Positions 42,795 through 51,150 of a stretch of 64,000 nucleotides of DNA are shown here, in pieces. The notes beneath the pieces are model-generated. The model did not search any database. It was not told where the DNA came from and was given only the letters and a program-made list of their open reading frames with translations. Each line of letters begins with the position of its first letter. The stretch's first letter is position 1. The translations under genes and the position numbers were made by a program. Source of the stretch: Lacrimispora indolis DSM 755 (GTDB lineage Bacteria > Bacillota > Clostridia > Lachnospirales > Lachnospiraceae); NCBI RefSeq assembly GCF_000526995.1, contig NZ_AZUI01000001.1, forward strand, positions 4,382,001-4,446,000, written 5' to 3'.

Positions 42795-43931
42795 ATGGAT
42801 TTTTTATTGTCAGGTATTACTTCTATTACAATTCCCCAGTTAGTCATGTATTTTGTAGGATTTTTACTGATCTATCTTGCTGTCAAAAAGGGGTATGAGC
42901 CCTCTCTCCTTCTTCCAATGGGATTCGGCGCTATCCTGGTCAACCTGCCTATGTCCGGCGTGGTGGATCAGACTCTTCCGGGAATAGGAGATACCCACGG
43001 CATTATTCAGTGGCTGTTTGAAACTGGGATAGAGGCCTCGGAAGCGCTGCCTCTCCTTCTGTTTATCGGGATCGGAGCCATGATTGATTTTGGCCCTCTT
43101 TTATCCAATCCCATTATGATGCTGTTCGGTGCGGCGGCTCAGTTTGGCATCTTTTTAACGATTACCGTGGCCATCTTACTTGGTTTTGAACTTTCTGACG
43201 CAGCCTCCATCGGAATCATCGGCGCTGCCGACGGACCCACTTCCATTCTGGTATCTCAGATACTTAAGTCAAACTATATCGGGCCTATTGCGGTGGCGGC
43301 GTATTCCTATATGGCTCTGGTTCCTCTGGTCCAGCCCTTTGCCATTAAGCTGGTCACCACCAAAAAGGAACGCTTAATCCGGATGCCTTATAATCCTATA
43401 TCAGTATCCAAAAGGATCAAGATCCTGTTTCCTATTGCAGTGTCCATAATTGCAGGACTTGTTGCGCCTCAGTCTGTTTCTCTGGTGGGATTTCTGATGT
43501 TCGGAAACCTATTAAGAGAATGCGGCGTTCTTCACAGCCTGTCAGATGCGGCACAGAATATTCTTGCCAATCTGGTTACCCTGCTGCTGGGGATCACCGT
43601 TTCCTTCAGCATGAGGGCGGAAGCCTTTGTAACCTGGCAGACCCTTGTCATTCTCATCCTTGGCCTTGTTGCATTTGTATTTGACACCATAGGAGGAGTT
43701 CTGTTTGCCAAGTTCATTAATTTATTCCGCAAGAATAAGATCAATCCCATGATCGGTGCAGCCGGTATTTCCGCTTTTCCCATGTCAGCCCGTGTTGTAC
43801 AGAAGCTGTCCATAAAGGAAGACCCGACCAACCATCTGCTGATGCATGCCATCGGGGCCAATGTTTCAGGGCAGATCGCCTCTGTTTTGGCAGGGGGAAT
43901 TGTCTTAAACCTTTTAACTACCTTATTATGA
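42795..43931 (+). CDS. oadB: Na+-translocating decarboxylase beta subunit (OadB/GcdB family)
   Basis: The protein has 378 residues and many membrane helices. The functional motif IGAADGPTSI, carrying the Asp proposed to bind Na+, and GAAGISAFPMSARVVQ and HAIGANVSGQI near the end are typical of OadB/GcdB/MmdB. The subunit couples decarboxylation of a biotin-bound acid to Na+ export. No alpha or biotin-carrier subunit is encoded nearby, so substrate (oxaloacetate, methylmalonyl-CoA or glutaconyl-CoA) is open. AAGGGAG lies upstream of the ATG. Confidence 0.93.
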   Translation: MDFLLSGITSITIPQLVMYFVGFLLIYLAVKKGYEPSLLLPMGFGAILVNLPMSGVVDQTLPGIGDTHGIIQWLFETGIEASEALPLLLFIGIGAMIDFGPLLSNPIMMLFGAAAQFGIFLTITVAILLGFELSDAASIGIIGAADGPTSILVSQILKSNYIGPIAVAAYSYMALVPLVQPFAIKLVTTKKERLIRMPYNPISVSKRIKILFPIAVSIIAGLVAPQSVSLVGFLMFGNLLRECGVLHSLSDAAQNILANLVTLLLGITVSFSMRAEAFVTWQTLVILILGLVAFVFDTIGGVLFAKFINLFRKNKINPMIGAAGISAFPMSARVVQKLSIKEDPTNHLLMHAIGANVSGQIASVLAGGIVLNLLTTLL

Positions 43932-43980
43932 TCAGTATCTGCCAAGGGAATTTCTGATGTCTGAAAGAGAGGAGCCAGCT

Positions 43981-44121
43981 ATGTTTGATAAATTTCTTCT
44001 GTCACTGGGTATTATGTGGAAGGGAATGTTCAGTATATTTCTAGTTATCATCATTATTACACTGCTTATTATGGGGTTTCAGTGGCTTGAAAAGAAGCTT
44101 TTTGATAAAAAAGAAGAGTAA
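43981..44121 (+). CDS. Tiny OadG-like gamma subunit of the Na+ pump
   Basis: The frame ATG 43981 to TAA 44119-44121 encodes 46 residues: a short N-terminus, one strongly hydrophobic helix (about 16-34, FSIFLVIIIITLLIMGF) and a charged end (KKLFDKKEE). This is the layout of OadG-type gamma subunits, which anchor the alpha subunit to the beta subunit, but it lacks the usual longer C-terminal tail. AGAGGAG precedes the start, 49 bp after oadB. Sequence similarity is too short to be sure of the family. Confidence 0.7.
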   Translation: MFDKFLLSLGIMWKGMFSIFLVIIIITLLIMGFQWLEKKLFDKKEE

Positions 44122-44162
44122 CGTAATTTAGTTTTTTAAAGAAAAGATTAAGCCACAAAGGA

Positions 44163-44191
44163 TTGACAATCCGTTAAAACTGTATTATGAT
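44163..44191 (+). promoter_or_regulatory. Promoter of the MATE gene leader
   Basis: TTGACA (44163-44168), 17 nt and TATGAT (44186-44191). The transcript would start near 44198, just ahead of the riboswitch-like leader. Confidence 0.8.
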
Positions 44192-44214
44192 AACTTGAGT
44201 TTTATATATAAACC

Positions 44215-44301
44215 TGAGCTTTGCCACCGGGTAAAGAATTTCAAGGTGTTCTGAAATATTCCGTTAGGTCGTAGAAGGAATGTTTTAAGAACACCTTTTT
44301 T
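44215..44301 (+). ncRNA. Guanidine-IV (mepA motif) riboswitch-like leader with terminator
   Basis: Hairpin 1: CTTTGCC-ACCG-GGTAAAG (44219-44236). Hairpin 2: outer stem AAGGTGTTCT (44243-44252) with AGAACACCTT (44288-44297), inner stem ATTCC/GGAAT and a loop with TTAGGTCG; TTTTTT ends it. The ACC of loop 1 can pair with GGT of loop 2, a loop-loop contact. Two hairpins with a kissing contact, the second being the terminator, in front of a MATE exporter in Clostridia, match the described guanidine-IV (mepA) class. Class assignment is from memory of the motif, not from a model search. A further hairpin (44305-44327) follows. Confidence 0.65.
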
Positions 44302-44446
44302 ATGTCATAGGAACCTATTTCCTATGATATAAAACCCTCCGGGGCCGGGCACTCCGGGCTAAGGAAATGTGGTTGCAAAGGCAGCCGCACTCCGGCGGGA
44401 GAGCCTGCAAAGCAGACTTTTTATTGTATTAAAAGGAGGATATGAG

Positions 44447-45772
44447 ATGGAACAATCTGTCTTAAAAAGCTATGTCAAATATGTGAGCCTTAATATATTG
44501 GGAATGATAGGGCTTTCCTGCTACATACTGGCAGATACCTTTTTTGTATCAAGGGCACTGGGGGCTGCCGGTCTGGCGGCACTGAATTTTTCAATCGGGA
44601 TTTACAGTCTGATTCATGGTACAGGATTAATGATCGGTATGGGAGGAGCTACCAGATACAGTATTTTAAAATCCCAGAATAAGGGGAACGGGATCAATGC
44701 TGTTTTTGCCGCCAGTTTAAAGCTGGGAACTTTGATGGGAGTGGTGTTTGCGGTCACAGGAATACTTGGCTCCGGGCCTTTGGCCGTGTTATTGGGAGCA
44801 GATGCAGCTACACTGCCTTTGACTAAGGCATATTTAAGCACAATACTGTGTTTTGCACCGTTTTTTATCCTGAATAATATCATGCTGGCATTTGTAAGGA
44901 ATGACAATGATCCTAAGCTGGCCATGATTGCAATGCTGACAGGGAGTCTTTCCAATATTATATTGGACTATATATTTATGTTTCCCCTTGGAATGGGGAT
45001 GTTTGGTGCAGCCTTTGCCACAGGCCTGGCACCGGTTATCAGCCTTGGAGTTTTGTCTGCCCACTTTATCGGGGGAAAAAGCGGTATCCGGTGGAGGCAA
45101 GGCAGAATCAGAAGAAAGGCTGTCAGTGATATCCTGGGGCTGGGCATGGCCGCATTTATTACTGAAGTGTCCTCGGCCATAGTTTTGATCACCTTTAATC
45201 TTGTTATTCTGAAGCTGGAGGGGAACTTAGGTGTGGCCTCTTACGGAATTGTGGCTAATATTGCATTGGTAGGAATCTCGGTCTTCACAGGAATTGCCCA
45301 GGGAATACAGCCGTTGGTCAGCAAGGCTTATGGATCAGGAAATGGGATTATCATAAAAAAGCTGCTCCGCTATGCGGTTTTCACCTCCCTGGCCATTGCA
45401 TCAGCAATCTATTTCCTGGTATTTTTCTCTTCGGATCAAATGGTAAGTGTGTTTAACAGTGAGCAGAATGCCGCAATCGCTCTTCTTGCAAGGGAGGGGT
45501 TAAGGATTTACTTTGCCGGATTTTTCTTTGCCGGGATCAATATTATTGTATGCATGTATTTAAGTGCTGCAGAGCGGGGGCTGCATGCCTTTTTTGTATC
45601 AGTGGCAAGGGGCTGTGTTGTGCTTGTTCCCATGGTGTTCCTCTTAAGCCGGATCTGGGGGATGACGGGAGTCTGGCTGTCATTTGTTGTGACGGAAGGC
45701 CTGGTGTGCGTCCTTGGCATGATATTCGTATTTGCAAAAAAGGGTACAGCTGTTTATGAAGAAGCTTTATAA
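44447..45772 (+). CDS. MATE-family multidrug/guanidine-type exporter
   Basis: The protein has 441 residues and 12 membrane helices in two MatE halves. N-terminal features are ILADTFFVSRALGAAGLAALNFS and GMGGATRYSI; the second half begins near LVILKLEGNLGVASYGIVANIALV. It resembles MepA/NorM-type cation-coupled drug exporters. AGGAGG ends eight bases before ATG 44447; upstream residues in the same frame are not protein-like. The riboswitch-like leader suggests induction by guanidine or a related compound. Its 3' end overlaps an opposite-strand araC remnant. Confidence 0.92.
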   Translation: MEQSVLKSYVKYVSLNILGMIGLSCYILADTFFVSRALGAAGLAALNFSIGIYSLIHGTGLMIGMGGATRYSILKSQNKGNGINAVFAASLKLGTLMGVVFAVTGILGSGPLAVLLGADAATLPLTKAYLSTILCFAPFFILNNIMLAFVRNDNDPKLAMIAMLTGSLSNIILDYIFMFPLGMGMFGAAFATGLAPVISLGVLSAHFIGGKSGIRWRQGRIRRKAVSDILGLGMAAFITEVSSAIVLITFNLVILKLEGNLGVASYGIVANIALVGISVFTGIAQGIQPLVSKAYGSGNGIIIKKLLRYAVFTSLAIASAIYFLVFFSSDQMVSVFNSEQNAAIALLAREGLRIYFAGFFFAGINIIVCMYLSAAERGLHAFFVSVARGCVVLVPMVFLLSRIWGMTGVWLSFVVTEGLVCVLGMIFVFAKKGTAVYEEAL

Positions 45773-45924
45773 TCCCCGGGACTTTTTCCGGTCACTTCCT
45801 TAAAGGCTCGGATAAAGTGTGCGGAATCATTATAACCTACCGCCTGGGCGATTTCGTAAATTTTCATGTTGTTGTCTGCGATGAGGCGGTCCTCCTTATT
45901 AAGCCGGGGAGAAGCTTACCGGCA
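45754..45924 (-). pseudogene. Remnant of an AraC-family regulator (C-terminal HTH only)
   Basis: Minus-strand translation gives RLNKEDRLIAD, KIYEIAQAVGY, SAHFIRAFKEVTGKSPGDYK and a stop, the second helix-turn-helix of an AraC protein (about 48 residues). Upstream the frame hits a stop (TAA near 45917) and no first HTH or effector domain is found, so the gene is truncated. It overlaps the last 19 bp of the MATE gene. The rest of the 45773-46193 gap holds a terminator (45954-45988) and the promoter/operator region of the next kinase gene. Confidence 0.75.
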
Positions 45925-45953
45925 TGTACCGGGAGGAAAAATAAAGATATCAG

Positions 45954-45988
45954 AGAAACGCTGTTTGACTATGCAGCGTTTCTTTTTT
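45954..45988 (+). terminator. Intrinsic terminator downstream of the MATE gene
   Basis: A perfect 10-bp stem, AGAAACGCTG (45954-45963) with CAGCGTTTCT (45974-45983), is followed by TTTTT. It lies about 180 nt after the MATE stop. Confidence 0.85.
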
Positions 45989-46104
45989 ACTTTCGGGTTT
46001 CCGGCAAGCCCATGGCCTATTCACAGCTTAGGAACCAGTCCCGGATTGGTGAAATAAGAAAATAGGAATTTATAGCAATCCATGATAAAATGAGGAGTGA
46101 CTGC

Positions 46105-46165
46105 AAAATAGTATACTAAGAAGTAAAAATAGTATTCAATTTTTATATTTCATATCAAATACAAT
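46105..46165 (+). promoter_or_regulatory. Direct repeats and promoter of the YesM/YesN pair (46-49 kb)
   Basis: AAAATAGT occurs at 46105-46112 and 46126-46133, exactly 21 bp apart, i.e. on the same helix face. A -10 TACAAT lies at 46160-46165; no good -35 is seen, as expected for an activated promoter. The same arrangement is found before the SBP gene (49419-49489). Confidence 0.6.
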
Positions 46166-46193
46166 AAAGGAAAAGCAGATTGGGGGAGGAGAA

Positions 46194-47912
46194 ATGTCTC
46201 TTAAGATTAACTCAATTCAAACAAAAATAATGTCAGTCAGCCTTTTGCTTGCAATTGGAACGGTGGTGGCTTCCCTGTTGATTTCCTATTATACAGAAAC
46301 CCGTATCGTAAAGAAAACGGCAGAAAAGTACATGGAGCAGTATGTGACCTTTGCGGACAGAGATTTTAATGTAATGCTCAATGACTCGAAAAAGGTGGTC
46401 CTTTCCGTTGCTTTGGCCCAGGATATCATTTCTCATAATTTGCTGGAGAAAGGAGAGGAAGTCACTTATGAAGGTTTTCAGAAGAAAAAGCAGATCAAAG
46501 ATTTTCTTTCCGGTTTTTTTATACAAAAAGAATATATCCAGGACATTCTCCTGATTATGGAGGACGGACAAGTCTATCAGGGGGGTGAAAACTTTGTGTT
46601 TCGCAAGGACCTGGAGACGGAAGCAATGAAAACAGCTCTTTCCAGTGAAGTGATGGAGCTGTTTTATGATTCCAGCTCCCGGCTGCTGCTTCTCAGCCGG
46701 CCGGTATTCTATGAAAACAGGTCGAAAAAAGGCACGATTGTCATTCACCTAAACTATGATTATATGATGGCTGCTTATGAGATTGAACCCCTAAATGCAA
46801 TGAATATTTATCTTTATCTTCCGGATGGGCAGCTTTTATTTTCCAACACAGATAATGATGAAACACAGATCAGCCAGGATATCAGGATGAAAAAAGAAAG
46901 CAAAGGGTATGTGGATTGGGGAGGAGAACGGCAATATTATACAAAGTATCTGTCCGATACAAGCAAAATGACCCTGATCACCTTGATTCCCCAGCATCTG
47001 ATATTAAAGGATGTTGAAAATCTAAAACAGAAATTTCTCCTGATCGGCATTTTTGCCTCACTGGCGGCTATTTTAGCCAGCTGGTTTTTAGCTGAACGGA
47101 TATGCATGAATATCCGCAGCCTTTCAAAAGGCATGGAATCTGTGAATCATGAGGGGAATCTCAGTGTCAGAATGGAAATAAAAACCAACGATGAAATTGG
47201 AAATCTGGCAGATACCTTTAATACAATGATGGATCGGATTGAGAATCTCATGGAAGAAATCGCAGGTAAAGAAAAGATGAGGTGGGAGGCGGAGCAGGAT
47301 GTGCTTGCTTCACAAATTGAACCCCATTTTCTCTATAATTCCATTGACAGCATGCAATATGTTGCCCACTTGAGAGGGGAAGATGAAATAGAGTCTGTGG
47401 CAAAATCCCTTTCCTCCCTGCTTCGCAGCGTGCTTTCCAATCGCAATGAATATATCACCCTTTGGGAAGAGAAGGATTATGTGAATGATTTTATTGCCAT
47501 CGAACGATTTAAGTACAGCCAGCCCTTTGATGTGGTATGGGATGTGGATGAGGAACTTTGGGTATACCCGGTTCCTAAGCTGCTTTTGCAGCCGGTGGTG
47601 GAAAATGCACTGATTCATGGGATTTCGTCAAGGTCTGAGGGCGGTATGATCAACATTAAAATATACAGACAGGAATCAGAAGTAATCTGCAAAATTATGG
47701 ATAATGGAAAAGGAATGAGTGAGGAAATCCTGCGAAAGCTGTTGGATCACGTGAATGAGCAGGAACGCTCAGGGTTCCGGCGCATTGGAATTGCCAATGT
47801 GTTTAACCGGATCAAATTGATTTACGGAGAGCCTTATGGAGGAACAATATACAGCTGTGAGGGAATGTTTACCTGTGTTGAGCTGTGCCTGCCCTTTGGA
47901 GAAGGGGTGTAG
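46194..47912 (+). CDS. YesM-type sensor histidine kinase
   Basis: The protein has 572 residues. TM1 (about 12-31), an extracellular sensor (about 32-277), TM2 (about 281-300) and HAMP (with NDEIGNLADTFN) are followed by QIEPHFLYNSID with His378; the usual Asn of NPHF is Glu. The ATPase part has LQPVVENALIHG and DNGKGM. GGGGGAGGAG precedes the ATG. It ends 19 bp before its partner regulator gene. It probably senses a sulfated or glucuronide-type oligosaccharide handled by the downstream operon; this is inferred from context. Confidence 0.92.
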   Translation: MSLKINSIQTKIMSVSLLLAIGTVVASLLISYYTETRIVKKTAEKYMEQYVTFADRDFNVMLNDSKKVVLSVALAQDIISHNLLEKGEEVTYEGFQKKKQIKDFLSGFFIQKEYIQDILLIMEDGQVYQGGENFVFRKDLETEAMKTALSSEVMELFYDSSSRLLLLSRPVFYENRSKKGTIVIHLNYDYMMAAYEIEPLNAMNIYLYLPDGQLLFSNTDNDETQISQDIRMKKESKGYVDWGGERQYYTKYLSDTSKMTLITLIPQHLILKDVENLKQKFLLIGIFASLAAILASWFLAERICMNIRSLSKGMESVNHEGNLSVRMEIKTNDEIGNLADTFNTMMDRIENLMEEIAGKEKMRWEAEQDVLASQIEPHFLYNSIDSMQYVAHLRGEDEIESVAKSLSSLLRSVLSNRNEYITLWEEKDYVNDFIAIERFKYSQPFDVVWDVDEELWVYPVPKLLLQPVVENALIHGISSRSEGGMINIKIYRQESEVICKIMDNGKGMSEEILRKLLDHVNEQERSGFRRIGIANVFNRIKLIYGEPYGGTIYSCEGMFTCVELCLPFGEGV

Positions 47913-47931
47913 ACAGGCGGAAGGGGTAGAA

Positions 47932-49416
47932 ATGAAGGTATTGCTTGTTGATGATGAACCGGTTTTTCGTACTTACATAAAGAACATGAATCTTTGGAAA
48001 GAAGGAGAATTCCAGCTGTATGGGGAGGCTGGAAACGGGGATGAGGCGTTGCTTTTTTTGGAAAGAAAGGCTGCAGATATTGTGATTTTGGATGTGTCAA
48101 TGCCCGGTAAAAACGGTGTGGTACTCTCCGGCATTTTGTCGAAGCTGTATCCCCGTACGGCAATTATGGCAGTGAGCAGCTTTGATGATTATGACTATGT
48201 AAGAGAGCTTTTAAAAAATGGGGCTCATGACTATATATTAAAAAGCCGTCTGTCGGAAGAATTATTGTTGTTTACTCTGAAAAATATGAAGGCAAGAATA
48301 AAAGAACGCTCGCCCTGGGAAATAAAGTCCGGCTTAAGGCGGCAGGCAAGTGCCTGGATATGGGAAAATGGAGTCAGCCCGTTTACTTCTGATAACAGCA
48401 GAATGGTGGCATCCATCATTACTGTACAGCATATGCGAAATGATACATGGCTAAGAGATGAAGGAATATTGGAAGGCATCGGGAAAATAGGGGAGGCTGT
48501 CTCGACAGACAGTATGGATGTGCTGGCCTGTGTCATGTATCCCGGCTCCGTAGTACTTTTGACCAGGTTTTATGATACGGTCTCTGAGGGGGAGATGCGA
48601 AATCAGATGACATGCAACCAGGTAGTGATTGAAGACAGTGTATTACGTCTGTATCATTTGCGCATTAAAATGTATCAATGTCCTTTCTTTTTTAATGAGG
48701 AGTCCCTTAAATCCTTTCTGCTTCACAAACTGGAGGAAGCCATGGTGCCGGAAAAGGAAGAGGCTGCACTGGCCCTTTCTCTTGGGCAATATAAGCAATT
48801 GCTGTCCGTGGCAGAGAAACATGATCCTGACCAGGCAGAACAGCTGGTTCGGATGATTTATGAAGATATTCCTTTGAATCAGGATGGAAGATGTCTGATG
48901 GTGACCAAAGAGCTTTTGGAGATCATTCAGCGGATTTCCAATGAGTATCAGTTAAAGCTGGATTTTTTACCAAGGGAATTTATGCTTTTTCAATATGCAA
49001 AGGTAAAAAGCCGTGACACCCTGGTTTCTAATATTGCAGGCTTATATCAAAATGTGCTGAGAGAAATCAGGGAAATGAAAAAAGCGGAACAAGGTTTTTC
49101 ACAAGTGGTTAATCAGGCCATAGATTATCAGAACAAGCATTTCCATGAGCCAATCAGTCTCAGGGTGATATCGGATTATATTGGGGTAAGCAGTTCCTAT
49201 TTAAGCCGCATTTTTCGAGAAGAGACTGATTTTACCATAACGGAATACTTAAATAACATAAGAATTGAACGTGCAAAAAAGCTGTTGGAGGATAATCTCC
49301 CTTTAAAGGATATTGTATACCGGTGCGGATTCCGCAATTACGGGTATTTTTTGCGTACCTTTAAAGAGTATACAGGCTTAACTCCAAAAGAATATATCGC
49401 CCAAAACAAAGGATAG
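47932..49416 (+). CDS. YesN-type AraC response regulator
   Basis: The protein has 494 residues. The receiver domain has LLVDDE and Asp54 in ILDVSMPGKNG. The end of the receiver has LKSRL instead of the usual KP, losing the cis-Pro after the conserved Lys. A long central region is followed by the AraC domain (about 395-490): SSSYLSRIFREETDFT and GFRNYGYFLRTFKEYTGLTPKEY. ATG 47932 has GGAAGGGG upstream; an earlier ATG in the frame lies inside the kinase gene. Direct repeats at 46105-46133 and 49419-49447 are its likely binding sites. Confidence 0.92.
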   Translation: MKVLLVDDEPVFRTYIKNMNLWKEGEFQLYGEAGNGDEALLFLERKAADIVILDVSMPGKNGVVLSGILSKLYPRTAIMAVSSFDDYDYVRELLKNGAHDYILKSRLSEELLLFTLKNMKARIKERSPWEIKSGLRRQASAWIWENGVSPFTSDNSRMVASIITVQHMRNDTWLRDEGILEGIGKIGEAVSTDSMDVLACVMYPGSVVLLTRFYDTVSEGEMRNQMTCNQVVIEDSVLRLYHLRIKMYQCPFFFNEESLKSFLLHKLEEAMVPEKEEAALALSLGQYKQLLSVAEKHDPDQAEQLVRMIYEDIPLNQDGRCLMVTKELLEIIQRISNEYQLKLDFLPREFMLFQYAKVKSRDTLVSNIAGLYQNVLREIREMKKAEQGFSQVVNQAIDYQNKHFHEPISLRVISDYIGVSSSYLSRIFREETDFTITEYLNNIRIERAKKLLEDNLPLKDIVYRCGFRNYGYFLRTFKEYTGLTPKEYIAQNKG

Positions 49417-49418
49417 TA

Positions 49419-49489
49419 AAAATAGTGAACAGATAGGTAAAAATCAAAGAGTAATCCGCCCATTTCAGGCAGAAGAAACGTGTTACAAT
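49419..49489 (+). promoter_or_regulatory. Direct repeats and promoter of the SBP-permease-sulfatase-GH2 operon
   Basis: AAAATAGT (49419-49426) and a diverged copy AAAATCAA (49440-49447), preceded by GTAAAAAT at 49416 and 49437, are 21 bp apart. A -10 TACAAT is at 49484-49489. Compared with the kinase promoter, the distance from second repeat to -10 is 10 bp longer, one helical turn. Confidence 0.6.
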
Positions 49490-49528
49490 CCTCTTATCAT
49501 GAATGAACTGATGGAAGGGAGAAAATGA

Positions 49529-51139
49529 ATGAAAAGATTAACAAGAATGGCGGTTGGCATTGCCCTGGCAGCAAGCCTTTTAACAGGCTGTGGAAGCAAA
49601 AATACTGCTGAAGACCAGGTGCCCTCTGAGAACAACGGGGACGTTGAAAGTACGGGAAATGCAGGCAATTTAAACAGGGAGGGGTTTCCTGTTGTGAAGG
49701 AACCCATAACCTTAAGCATTTACGGAGCAAAGGATCAAAATCAGGCACCATGGAATGAGATCTATATCCTGAAGGAATACGAGAAGATGACCAATATCCG
49801 GCTGGATTACCAGGAGGTGCCGGGAGGGGAAGGCTTTGAGGAGAACAAGCAGCTTTTGTTTGCCTCAAATGAATTGCCGGATATGTTTGTCCGCTGTGAT
49901 TTTACCCAGGAGCAGATCGCCAATTATGGAGTGACCAGCGGGCAGCTGATTCCTCTTGAGGATTTAATTGAGGAGTATGCCCCGAATCTCACCAGGATTT
50001 TTGAGGAAAACCCCTTAATTAAACAGGCTTTTACTGCATCGGATGGGCACATTTATTCCATTTATCAGATTGACTTAAGCAAGACGGGGCTGATTCAGTT
50101 TAAGCAGTGGATAAACCAGAAATGGCTGAAAGCAGTAGGAAAAGAGATTCCAACCAATCTTGAAGAGTTTAAGGATGTATTGATTGCCTTCAGGGATCAG
50201 GATCCCAATGGAAATGGTCTAAAGGATGAAATTCCCTTAGGGATCAGGGATGCGGATGCCGTTTATGTCCTGGGAGGAAGCTTTGGGCTCCAGACCCAGA
50301 TGAAGGATACTTATAATATTGACGAGAGCGGAACGCTTCATAACTGGCTGGGAGATGATGCATTTAAGGAATATCTGATGTATTTAAATGACCTATATAA
50401 GGAAGGGCTTTTATGGCAGGATTATTATAAGAGAGATTTGCCCGCATGGAGAAGCAACCTTGCAGGAGAACTTTTCGGGGCAATGTACATGCCATATTCA
50501 GATGTATTCATTAACTGTGAGGACAGTTATACAGGGTATGAGCCTCTTACCGGCCCTCATGGAGATAAGATGTGGGCAGACGTACAAAACGGTGTGTTTG
50601 CCAAGGGAAGCTTTGCAATCAGCAATACCTGCACCAATCCGGAAGCTGCGATCCGCTGGGTGGATTATTTCTATGGAACGGAAGGGGATTTATTTTTTGC
50701 CTTTGGGAAAGAAGGAGAGACATATGATTTAGACGAAAATGGTTCTCCGCGGTTTAAAGACGAGATTTTAAACAGCCCGGAAGGGTTTATGACAGCCCTT
50801 GGCAAGATCACCCTGGTACCGGGAGGAGGTTTCCCATCCATACGCACGGATGCCACGGACCATGTAGTGGCAAGCCAGAGAACAAAAGATGCGGCGGCTG
50901 TTCTTGCGGATTTCCTTCCTGATAAGGTATATTCCAAGCCCTCAGTTGCCATAGAGGATTTAGACAGGGTAACAGCCATTGAGCAGGACTTGAACAACTA
51001 TAAAAAGGAAGCAGTGGCAAAGTTCATTCTGGGTGAATGGGGCTTTGACAAATGGGATGAATACTGCGCTACCCTGGAGCAGATCGGTATCAGGGAGCTG
51101 GAGCAAATTTACCAGAAAGCACTTGATGCGTCAAAATAA
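49529..51139 (+). CDS. ABC transporter substrate-binding lipoprotein (LipO type)
   Basis: The protein has 536 residues. The signal peptide ends in a lipobox with Cys21 (LLTGC), then an Asn/Glu/Ser-rich linker and a solute-binding fold. A DPNGNGLKDEIPL segment is typical of the LipO/large oligosaccharide-binding group partnered with LplB and YtcP permeases. ATG 49529 was chosen; the ATG four bases upstream is out of frame. It is the first gene of an operon 49529-56270 and is preceded by the direct-repeat operator region. Confidence 0.92.
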   Translation: MKRLTRMAVGIALAASLLTGCGSKNTAEDQVPSENNGDVESTGNAGNLNREGFPVVKEPITLSIYGAKDQNQAPWNEIYILKEYEKMTNIRLDYQEVPGGEGFEENKQLLFASNELPDMFVRCDFTQEQIANYGVTSGQLIPLEDLIEEYAPNLTRIFEENPLIKQAFTASDGHIYSIYQIDLSKTGLIQFKQWINQKWLKAVGKEIPTNLEEFKDVLIAFRDQDPNGNGLKDEIPLGIRDADAVYVLGGSFGLQTQMKDTYNIDESGTLHNWLGDDAFKEYLMYLNDLYKEGLLWQDYYKRDLPAWRSNLAGELFGAMYMPYSDVFINCEDSYTGYEPLTGPHGDKMWADVQNGVFAKGSFAISNTCTNPEAAIRWVDYFYGTEGDLFFAFGKEGETYDLDENGSPRFKDEILNSPEGFMTALGKITLVPGGGFPSIRTDATDHVVASQRTKDAAAVLADFLPDKVYSKPSVAIEDLDRVTAIEQDLNNYKKEAVAKFILGEWGFDKWDEYCATLEQIGIRELEQIYQKALDASK

Positions 51140-51150
51140 AGGGGAAAAGG

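Noticed and set aside
45817..46065. Plus-strand frame in the gap after the MATE gene
   Set aside because: It reads antisense through the araC remnant and across a terminator; no RBS or family similarity.
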